From Fremontodendron californicum (taxonomy: Eukaryota; Streptophyta; Magnoliopsida; Malvales; Malvaceae), in assembly GCA_030761205.1 (NCBI GenBank), contig JAULJL010000032.1, positions 10,483,134 through 10,547,133 on the forward strand: DNA of 64,000 nt, given 5' to 3'. Position 1 is the first letter of the stretch, and the number at the start of each line of letters is the position of its first letter. Under the pieces are notes generated by a model. That model was not told the origin of the DNA, searched no databases, and was given only the letters and a program-made list of their open reading frames with translations. Positions 46,984 through 56,370 of this stretch are shown in pieces. The position numbers were made by a program, and so were the translations under genes.

Positions 46984-47533
46984 GGGTAAATTTGAAAAAC
47001 ATATCTTTTCCAATATAATAATTATTAAATGGTATAATAAGTAAGAATTATTTGAAAAAGAGAAATGAAAAATATAAAATTGTTAAGAAAGAAATTATAA
47101 AGATAAAATTACCCTTGATAAAAAAACCTTCTTCTCTCTTTTTCTCTTTTTTTTAATTAAAAAATAAATTTTTCTAAAAATAATTTTTTTAATGTTAAAA
47201 CATAATTTTTTTTTTACTTTTTAAATTAAAAAATAATAAATAATACAAATAATATTTCTAAAATTAAAATTTTTTATTTTTTATTTTTTAAAATTTTAAA
47301 AAAATTTAATAATTTATTTTTTTAATTTATTTTTAATTAAAATTTTTAAAAAATAATAATTCTTTAATAGAAAGAGAAAGGAAGAGGAAGTTTTTTCATT
47401 AAGGACAATTTTATCTTTACAATATCCTTTCTAATAATTTTAAACTCTTCATTTTTCTTTTTCAAATAATTCTTAACTATTAGATCATTTAACAATTACT
47501 CAATTACTAAGGATATGTTTTTCATATTTACCC
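46984..47533. mobile_element. Mutator-like MITE in the last WAT1 intron
   Basis: TIRs of about 170 bp start GGGTAAATTTGAAAAACATA and, inverted, GGGTAAATATGAAAAACATA. The flanking 9-bp repeats TTAATTTTA (46975-46983) and TTAATTCTA (47534-47542) differ at one base. Non-coding, AT-rich interior. Confidence 0.75.
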
Positions 47534-47900
47534 TTAATTCTATTACAATTTTGCCACGTCACTTGATTTAACGGTTAAAAATTTACACTATTAATTATTG
47601 GAATGAATCTCGTATTTGATAAAATAGAGATTAAATCTTTCAAACTGAGATAATAGAGACCAATCTCAAACTTTGATCTAAAAATAAAAACAGAAGCAGT
47701 AGCTTGATTGAGAATTGATATTAGATGTGGTTGCAGTGTTATTGGAGCAGTTATAATTGTTATTGGCTTTTATGGGGTAATACGGGCACAGTCCAACGAA
47801 GAGACATGAAGTCACCGGCATTGATGATAAGCCACAGCCATCATCATCATCATCATCATCATCGGATACCCCTCTCTTATTTGCACATTCAGATGCATGA

Positions 47901-48040
47901 AGGATTCATCTTTTATGTCAAAAAGATTTGGAATTTAGTCATAAAAGGACACTTAATATATTTGTGTTCTGCTGACTGGATCCAAATGGATCTTAGACTT
48001 TTAGAGGGTCCAATGAAAATTATTAGGACACCTTTGTATC
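47901..48040. other. 3' flank of the WAT1-like pseudogene
   Basis: Short non-coding flank after the last recognisable residue of the frameshifted C-terminal tail; probably former 3' UTR. Confidence 0.4.
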
Positions 48041-48337
48041 TAAACTCACTTATGGATCGGGTCGGGATTCAAATTTTTTTCTTTCTTTTATTCAAGTTTA
48101 GGTGGATTCGTCGATTCGGTTTACTGTTTAATTAATAATAAAAAATAAAAAAAAATTTATTTTTATTTTTATATTAATATTTTTATATTTTTATAATTAA
48201 ATTTAAATAAAAAATATTTTTTATTAATTAAACAGTGATCCGGATCGATCCAAATGAAAAAAATATCCACTCAAATTTAATTCAATACGAACCAAATCTG
48301 TCGGATTGGATGGGCTACCCGCCCTTGAGCAGGTCTA
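48041..48337. mobile_element. MITE, hAT-like, copy 2
   Basis: The right end inverts to TAGACCTGCTCAAGGGCGGG, and the left end TAAACTCACTTATGGATCGG is a degenerate partner. TTGTATC lies on both sides. The interior palindrome around ACTGTTTAATTAATAA matches copy 1 at 15387-15696. Confidence 0.6.
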
Positions 48338-48799
48338 GTTGTATCTTTAAGCTTAGCTTGATAGAAACAATATGTTTTACTCTAAAAATAAAATTTTTAA
48401 TTTCAGCTTATGCTGGAACTCCATTTGGACTTTTAGATAGAATTATAAATCAATTTTTTTCTTCAAAAAGTGCTAATTTATAGTAACAAATATTTAGTGA
48501 GATTTTTTTTTATAACATTTTCATTATTTTTCAATAATCCATAGAACTAGAGGGAGAATTATATTTTTTTCACATTTATCTTTTTATTTGGTCCAATTTT
48601 TTCTTTGATTAATTCATTTATTTTCTTATTTCTAATTAACTTTTTTTTATTTATTCTGTCATTTTAAATTAATGATTTTTTATATAACTAATAAAGGTGA
48701 GTCTTTTATTTTTTATTTTTTATTTATTAAAAGTAAAATAAAATATTTAGTCTGACATGATATCAAAACTATCTTGTTTTGTATGTTTGCTTATGTTAC

Positions 48800-48830
<31 letters not shown>
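48338..48830. other. AT-rich spacer
   Basis: No gene is seen; ends in an AT dinucleotide tract (48800-48830). Confidence 0.5.
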
Positions 48831-49223
48831 TGATTCGAGTAAAAATTCACTTACATTAGTGTAAAACTAAATTAGTTTTACACACTTTCATAATTTTTAT
48901 ATGATTTATATTTTAACAAACCGACCGTTGGATTTAACAATATAATTGTATTCGTTATGCACGTAAAGTTTCGAATCGATCCGATATCTCTATCATATCA
49001 GTCGAGAATACTATATTTTTTAATATATACTTAACGGTTGAAAGTTTTTTACATCGAATAAATAGTTAGACATTTTAAATTTTCTTGAAACTCGACGTGC
49101 ATAATTTATATGAATAGAACATGAAATACGACGATCGGATTAAACAAATATAAATTATATAAAAAATTATGAAAGTATGTAAAACTAATTTAATTTTACA
49201 GTAGTGTAAGCGAATCTCTTCTT
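48831..49223. mobile_element. MITE inserted in a (TA)n tract, copy 2
   Basis: Left arm TTACATTAGTGTAAAACTAA, right arm inverse CTTACACTACTGTAAAATTA. It shares interior phrases with copy 1 (TTTCGAATCGATCCGAT, ACTCGACGTGCAT). AT dinucleotides adjoin both ends. Confidence 0.7.
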
Positions 49224-49418
49224 TATATATATATATATATGCTAACTTTTTTGTTCATAATCAAGCCATAAATTGTGAGCAAAGCATATATAAACTCCTC
49301 CTCTTGATGCGTCAGTTAATAAAATTTAAAAACTTTATGAACCAAGTTACACTTAATTATTAGTTATAAAGAGGAGTCGGGAGTACCTTCTTAAGACTGG
49401 GGTTTCATTCATCCTTCT

Positions 49419-49533
49419 AAGGCTCCATTTGAGAGTCTGGTTGAAGGCACTCTCGTTATATTGAAAGTGTAGTTTTATGAGTGGACCTCGATGCAGTGTG
49501 GTGCTTTCAATTGAACTCTCAAATGAAGCTTAA
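49419..49533. mobile_element. Short MITE-like inverted repeat
   Basis: AAGGCTCCATTTGAGAGT at the left and ACTCTCAAATGAAGCTTA at the right form imperfect terminal inverted repeats of about 18 bp around a 75-bp interior. Superfamily not assigned. Confidence 0.4.
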
Positions 49534-49744
49534 GACATGGAGATTAAGCTTAAGGTTTAAATCCCTGCGATCCTCCTGCAAACTTGTATGTAAAGATGAG
49601 AAATGAAAAAAAATCTTCAACTGTAATAATTGACCTTCAAAGATGTCAAATGTTTCATTTCAAGAAATTTTTTTTTCATTAACTTAAATATACTAAATAA
49701 TTCTACATACTGCTGATAGTTTGATTGATTATATTAATTTTCAG

Positions 49745-50728
49745 ATGGAACTCGTTTTCAGACAGAAGAAACAATGAATATTTGCTTGGGCCGTCGGCTC
49801 CTCTTTAAAATTTTCCATTTGTAGAGGGTGTTTTTGATCGGGTGAGGAAACGTTGCAAACCAATAAAACGAAATGTCGTAGGGAGATGGCGGAGAGGGAG
49901 ATTAGAGCAGATCCTGAAGAACAAGTGCGGTGGCAGGAGGTGGTGACGAAGGCTATAAGTGGCTGAGGATGGTGAAGGTTATAGTGGCTGTGATAATTCA
50001 TGGATCAAAAACTCACAGAGAATTCTTATCGACTGGAAGTTTGTCAAATGGCCAAAAGATCCCAAATGAAGCATTTGAGCCTCTATTTATAGTCTCTCCG
50101 TGGAAGTTACCAAGATGAGTTACAAAGATAGTGGACGGTTATTAGGAGCCCACTCACGTGTAAGTAACACCTATCATGGATAGTGGGAGAGAGAGGGAGG
50201 TTACCAAAGTAGTGGATAACATGAAAGTTATGTGGAGGTTACACTCGAGTAGTGTTTTGGTGACAGGCAGTGAAGAAAGATTACGTGACAGCACGCTTAA
50301 GAATGCACTATCTGTTCAGCGAGAAAGGGAAGCACTTGTGTTCCAGGAAAAGATTAAGAAGCGGAGTTCTTAACAATCTTCATATCTGAACCTCCAAGCC
50401 ATACTCTCCAAGACGTCCCAAAAGTGGAGCAAACCCAAGAATCCTGCCAACCTTCCGGGGTTAGCTCCACAGTCTTCATGTAGTTGTGTATTACTGCAGG
50501 AAGTCTTGCTCCAAGAAGCGACGTGCTAAGCGACATGCCAAGCGACGTGCCAAGAAGTGACGTACCAAGAAGCGACGTATCAAGCGACGTGCCAAGAAGT
50601 GATGTACCAAGCGACGTGGTAAGAGACGTGCCAGGAAGCGACGCTGACAAGAAGACTATTACTAAGGCCCGCTGCATATGAGATTTTTCCTGCATGAAAT
50701 GTTATTGACCAAAAACGAGTGTCTACAT
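49745..50728 (-). mobile_element. LTR remnant on the minus strand (right boundary clear, left boundary approximate)
   Basis: On the minus strand a purine-rich CAAGCAGGGGGCAAAA (about 50729-50745) is followed directly by TGTAGACACTCG, the layout of a polypurine tract and LTR start. About 640 bases downstream is TATAAATAGAGGC (minus strand, near 50088), an LTR-type TATA box. The far end is not clear, and no coding region of the element remains. Confidence 0.45.
50511..50646 (+). repeat. 12/15-bp tandem repeat with ACGT cores in the LTR remnant
   Basis: Ten units of the form CCAAG(AAG)CGACGTG, alternating 12 and 15 bp with a few substitutions. It lies in the part of the LTR upstream of the TATA box (U3). 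Confidence 0.8.
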
Positions 50729-50745
50729 TTTGCCCCCTGCTTGAG

Positions 50746-51215
50746 AATTTTTTTTTCTTAAAAGAATTATCATGCACTGTAAATAATATTTAGTATGAAT
50801 AATATAGTTAACCTGCTAAGTGTGGGATGGTCAATGCATGTGATACTAGAACAACAGGAACATATGATGGTTTGGCATTGGGTCCTTGAAAATTTTAAAC
50901 CTTTAAATGACGCAATTGCAATGTAGGAAAATATGAGCAACTAGTATATTTTTACACTACAGAAACTTTGCAATTCCGTCTGCTATTTAGCAAACTGCCT
51001 ACTGCAAAGAAACCAAGCTCATTCGATGGTAGCTTGAAAGTCATTAGAACCCAAGTCTAAACCATGTGAGTTATATATATATATATATATATATTCAAAA
51101 TACACTCAACACAACTATATATATATATATTTATTTTTTAAAAGGTTTCATGCATTGTAACAATTAAAATAATATCGGTCAAGGAAATTATGATTTTTGA
51201 AATTTGATGCAATCG

Positions 51216-51251
<36 letters not shown>

Positions 51252-51291
51252 TCTGATTTTGATGATTTTTTTTTTTTACAGGCCATTGGTG
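50746..51291. other. Spacer with (AT)n tracts
   Basis: Non-coding, with AT dinucleotide tracts at 51073-51093, 51117-51131 and 51221-51246. No gene is seen. Confidence 0.5.
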
Positions 51292-51411
51292 CAGTCAGCC
51301 CGCCTGCGAGCAGGCGCTGCCTCCGTGCAACGAACCTGCAGGCAGGGGCTGCCTGCGGGCAACCCGCCTGCAGGCAGGGGCCGCTTGCGGGCAGTCCCGC
51401 TTGCAGGCATC
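51292..51411 (+). repeat. GC-rich 32-bp tandem repeat with CCTGCAGG palindromes
   Basis: About 3.5 degenerate units of the form CCTGCAGGCAGGGGCYGC. It is strikingly GC-rich in AT-rich surroundings, and CCTGCAGGC-like words recur near 52447 and 52700. Confidence 0.7.
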
Positions 51412-51850
51412 TCCAATTACAACAAAAATATGGTACGGATAGGGACTAAAGTGGATATGAATGTAGAGAGCTTATCAAAGAAACAAATTTAAATGGACCA
51501 ATTAGAAGTCCTTATACTGAAAGCTGTGCGTCAACAAAGACAACCTATTAGAAGTCAATTGCTGTAGTAAGACTAAGCTATGTTCATCATTGTAGTATTG
51601 GTAAACTGATGGATCGAACTTCATCAAATCACTATACAGTTCAAGAACTTCTTCTAAATGAACCAATTTGTTACCACTTGAAAAAGATAGATAAAAAAAT
51701 AATAATAAATAGAAAAATAGAAAAATAATAATTATAAAAGAAAAAGTTATGATTAGAAAAGTAGAGTATTTAAAATTCTAATCAGATAAAAAGATAATAA
51801 TAATATATTTTTTTTTTTAGAGTTCAAGTAACACGAGGAGACTACATGTC

Positions 51851-51858
51851 TATAAATA
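51851..51858 (+). promoter_or_regulatory. TATA box proposed for the FAR1-like gene
   Basis: TATAAATA, about 110 bases upstream of a good donor site (GAAG|GTAAGT at 51965). A transcription start near 51885 and a non-coding first exon to 51964 would follow. Inferred from signals only. Confidence 0.45.
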
Positions 51859-51964
51859 CATGAGCCACTTGAAAATTCTTCGACAAATCTCGTAAGCTCT
51901 GCACAAAGTAAAAAAAAAAAAAAAAAAACTTTATTCTTCTCGTCAACAATTTCTGTGAGAGAAG

Positions 51965-54900
51965 GTAAGTTTTCATCCATCTATCTATCTATCTCTCTTT
52001 CTTTTTTCTTTTTCTTTTTTTTTTTTTTTATTTTAACAAGCATTGAAAATTTCATATGATTATTGAATTTTGATTTTGTTTCTTTTCAATCAAGAATAAA
52101 CTAGGGTTTTTGATTTTTTAAAAAAATATTGCCTCCAATTTTTTTTGCAAATCAATTTGATTATTTTTTTTTTTTTAGAATAGACAATTTTTTAGATGGG
52201 TAATTAAAGCCATCTACATGTGTGTATGAAAAAAAAAAATCAATTTTGTACTTGGGAGGGTGCAGGAGGGTGTGTTTTGCTTGTGTATAAAATTGTAAAA
52301 TCGTATCAATTTTGCAGGCGGGGGGTGATTTGTATGCGATTTATTATTTGGATATGTGGTGCACCTTGAGTTATGCACTGAGGTTATGTGGGGTTTGTTG
52401 GCGGGTGCTGCAGTCGTGTGCAAAATGAAAATAATTTTTTAGGGGTGGACTGGCCTGCAAGCGGGTGCAGGCGTGTGCATGCATGCAGGTGGGGTTAGGG
52501 GTTCTTTATAAGGGGTTCTTTGTTGTTTACATGCAGACGTGAGGGGGGGTTTGTTCTTTAGACAGAAGATGTTAGGGGGGTTTGGGTGGTTGTTGTATGC
52601 AAGCGGGGCTTACAGGCAAGGGGGTTTTGTTGGGTGTTGTATAATTTTTTTTTTTGATGTAGGTAAAGGGGGATGCAGTTAAGGGGTTTTTTGTATAGTG
52701 TGCCTGCAGGCGGGACCCAACAACTTTTTTTTTTTCGTTATCTGTACGTAGTTTGTTAGGAATTCATTGAATGACGTACATTTTCTTTTTTTCTTTTTTT
52801 TGCAGGCATAAAAGCCAGGGGAGTTTTACCGTAAGTTTCTTACGGTAAGGTTATGGTAAGCTCCAAATTAGGAAATCTGTGTAGCAGGTTACCAGGTCAC
52901 AAATTTTTACATATGCACTTGATAAATTACATATCAACTTGGACGAATTACATATCAAATATGAAAAATTACATATCAACATGAGAAATTGAAAAATTAC
53001 ATATAGACTTGATAAATTACATATGAACTTGAAAAATTACATATGAAGAATTACATATGGACATGGACAATTACATATGAACTTGGAGAATTACATATGG
53101 ACTTGATAAATTACATATGAACTTGGAAAATTCCCGAATTACATATGGACAAGGAAAATTACATATGAACTTGGAGAATTATATATGGACTTGATAAATT
53201 ACATATGAACTTGGACAATTCCCGAATTACATATGGACATGAAAAATTACATATGAACTTGGAGAATTACATATGGACTTGATAAATTACATATGAACTT
53301 GGACAATTCCCGAATTACATATGGACATGGAAAATTACATATGAACTTGGAGAATTATATATGGACTTGATAAATTACATATGAACTTGGACAATTCCCG
53401 AATTACATATGGACATGGAAAATTACATATGAACTTGGAGAATTACATATGGACTTGATAAATTACATATGAACTTGGACAATTCCCGAATTACATATGG
53501 ACATGGAAAATTACATATGAACTTGGAGAATTACATATGGACTTGATAAATTACATATGAACTTGGAAAATTCCCGAATTACATATGGACATGGACAATT
53601 ACATATGAACTTGGAGAATTACATATGGACTTGATAAATTACATATGAACTTGGAAAATTCCCGAATTACATATGGACATGGAAAATTACATATGAACTT
53701 GGAGAATTACATATGGACTTGATAAATTACATATGAACTTGGAAAATTCCCGAATTACATATGGACATGAAAAATTACATATGAACTTGGAGAATTACAT
53801 ATGGACTTGATAAATTACATATGAACTTGGACAATTCCCGAATTACATATGGACATGGAAAATTACATATGAACTTGGAGAATTACATATGGACTTGATA
53901 AATTACATATGAACTTGGAAAATTCCCGAATTACATATGGACATGGAAAATTACATATGAACTTGGAGAATTACATATGGACTTGATAAATTACATATGA
54001 ACTTGGACAATTCCCGAATTACATATGGACATGGAAAATTACATATGAACTTGGAGAATTACATATGGACTTGATAAATTACATATAAACTTGGAAAATT
54101 CCCGAATTACATATGAACATGGAAAATTACATATGAACTTGGATAATTACATATGGACTTGATAAATTACGTATGAACTTGGAAAATTCCCGAATTACAT
54201 ATGGACATGGAAAATTACATATGAACTTGGAGAATTACATATGGACTTGATAAATTACATATGAACTTAGAAAATTCCCGAATTACATATGGACATGGAA
54301 AATTACATATGAACTTGGAGAATTACATATGGACTTGATAAATTACATATGAACTTGGAAAATTCCCGAATTACATATGGACATGGAAAATTACATATGA
54401 ACTTGGAGAATTACATATGGACTTGATAAATTACATATGAACTTGGACAATTCCCGAATTACATATGGACATGGAAAATTACATATGAACTTGGAGAATT
54501 ACATATGGACTTGATAAATTACATATGAACTTGGTCAATTCCCGAATTACATATGGACATGGAAAATTACATATGAACTTGGAGAATTACATATGGACTT
54601 GATCAATTACATATGAACTTGGAAAATTCCCGAATTACATATGGACATGAAAAATTACATATGAACTTGGAGAATTACATATGGACTTGATAAATTACAT
54701 ATGAACTTGGAAAATTCCCGAATTACATATGAACATGGAAAATTACATATGAACTTGGAGAATTACATATGGACTTGATAAATTACGTATGAACTTTGAA
54801 AATTCCCGAATTACATATGGACATGGAAAATTACATATGAACTTGGAGAATTACATATGGACTTGATAAATTACATATGAACTTGGAAAATTCCCGAATT

Positions 54901-56370
54901 ACATATGGACATGGAAAATTACATATGAACTTGGAGAATTACATATGGACTTGATAAATTACATATGAACTTGGAAAATTCCCGAATTACATATGGACAT
55001 GAAAAATTACATATGAACTTGGAGAATTACATATGGACTTGATAAATTACATATGAACTTGGACAATTCCCGAATTACATATGGACATGGAAAATTACAT
55101 ATGAACTTGGAGAATTACATATGGACTTGATAAATTACATATGAACTTGGACAATTCCCGAATTACATATGGACATGGAAAATTACATATGAACTTGGAG
55201 AATTACATATGGACTTGATAAATTACATATGAACTTGGAAAATTCCCGAATTACATATGGACATGGAAAATTACATATGAACGTGAAGAATTACATATGG
55301 ACTTGATAAATTACATATGAACTTGAAAAATTCCTGAATTACATATGGACATGGAAAATTACATATTAACTTGGAGAGTTACATATGGACTTGATAAATT
55401 ACATATGAACTTGAAAAATTCCCGAATTACATATGGACATGGAAAATTACATATGAACTTGGAGAATTACATATGGACTTGATAAATTACATATGAATTT
55501 GAAAAATTTCCGTATTACATATAAATATAAAAAATTATATCTAAATATAACAAATCATTACAAATTTGATTACTTAACATATAAACGTGCTAAATAAAAT
55601 ATAAATATAATAAATTACATTAAAAATAAAAAAAATATTTATATGTTTAGAAATTATTTTTTTTATCACTTAACATTAATAAAAATAATTATTGATTTAG
55701 TTACAGATAAAATAACATTATTTTAACTTACATAGACATATTTAATTGGATAATATTGCTTCACCCACTTCTTTAAATTGTTAACAGAGAATTACATATG
55801 GTAGGTCAACATAATTAATGACATTGTTTAAATTACTACATCTCTATATTAAATGCATTCCTTATTACTCACCTACTTTAGTTGCTGAGATATGGGTTTT
55901 GTTTTCTTATTTGCTGAGACAGGTTTAGGCTTCTACGATTGTTCAACAGACGTGGTTTCTGTTCTACAAAAGCGCAACAGCCCAAGTTATTGAAGCACAT
56001 TATTCAACCAAATATTCCATACAAAAGGTTAGTATACAATGTTTAAGTTATATAATTTTCATGGAATCAGCTTTGTTACTTCTTATAAAATGTGTAATAT
56101 TAAAAAATATTTTCATGGGTTAGTGAATAGAATGTTTAACTAATACAATTCTCATGAAACCGGTTATTATAGTGGTTATAAATTATATAATATTCATAAT
56201 TGCATATTTTCATGGGTAGTGATTTTGATGGGTTACTTAATACAATGTTTAAGTTATAGCATTTACATGTTAATTTTACTTCTTTAGGCAATATCTAAAT
56301 TTTGTACGTGGTACAATTTAATGTATTGCCGAAGAATGATATATGTTTTTTTGTTTTTATTTTTCTTCAG
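51965..56370 (+). other. Putative 5' UTR introns of the FAR1-like gene
   Basis: Signals suggest small non-coding exons at about 52806-52830 (TTTTGCAG|GC to ACC|GTAAGT) and 55923-56027 (GAGACAG|GT to AAAAG|GTTAGT), and a coding exon after TTTTCTTCAG at 56370. The stretch 52.25-52.75 kb is G-rich with repeated gggggt and gcaggcggg words. The large minisatellite sits in the second intron. Confidence 0.4.
52908..55555 (+). repeat. 88-bp higher-order minisatellite, about 27 regular copies
   Basis: The basic word is aattacatatgRacWtgga, 20-22 bp. From about 53133 to 55520 four such sub-units form a homogeneous 88-bp unit that contains one ttcccgaatt variant junction. The edges (52908-53130 and after 55500) are less regular single sub-units, as expected for array margins. 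Contiguous, without spacers. Confidence 0.95.

Larger units (their letters stand above)
14427..47900 (+). pseudogene. WAT1-related (EamA/DMT family) transporter pseudogene
   Basis: Seven exon remnants align in order to a plant WAT1-type ten-helix transporter of the EamA drug/metabolite family: about 14427-14569, 14670-14732, 14819-14935, 45596-45863, 46384-46532, 46652-46803 and 47737-47809 (tail to 47900). Diagnostic blocks are LTTLSKAAMSKGMSHFVFVV, GISYSSPTLASALANLVPAF, MEKLDLRNTRSRIKMLGTLV, LIAERNNLNAWKLSLEIE and RKGPVFVATFKPIGIAIAAF. Splice borders are intact. Lesions: the N-terminus before ECLDVGL is missing with a stop just upstream; exon 5 changes frame after YPSEITLVSLG and seems to have lost several codons; near 47800 a further one-base shift separates VIRAQSNEE from a tail with a Ser run and DTPLLFAHSDA. 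The third recognised intron is about 30.7 kb because of nested retrotransposons. WAT1 proteins transport auxin or other small molecules at vacuolar or plasma membranes; this copy is unlikely to be functional. Confidence 0.83.

Noticed and set aside
47725..48135. Plus-strand ORF with a run of histidines
   Set aside because: Wrong frame of the WAT1 last exon; the CAT/TCA repeat codes the Ser run of the WAT1 tail in the matching frame.
50354..50695. ORF on the minus strand with repeated TSLLGTSL
   Set aside because: It is the translation of the 12/15-bp tandem repeat; the non-repeat parts show no recognisable domain.
52908..55555. CRISPR-like regular array
   Set aside because: Repeats are contiguous with no unique spacers, and the surroundings are a plant nuclear locus; it is a minisatellite.
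52908..55555. Centromeric satellite
   Set aside because: The 88-bp array is only about 2.6 kb, sits by a gene, and has a much shorter unit than typical plant centromeric repeats.
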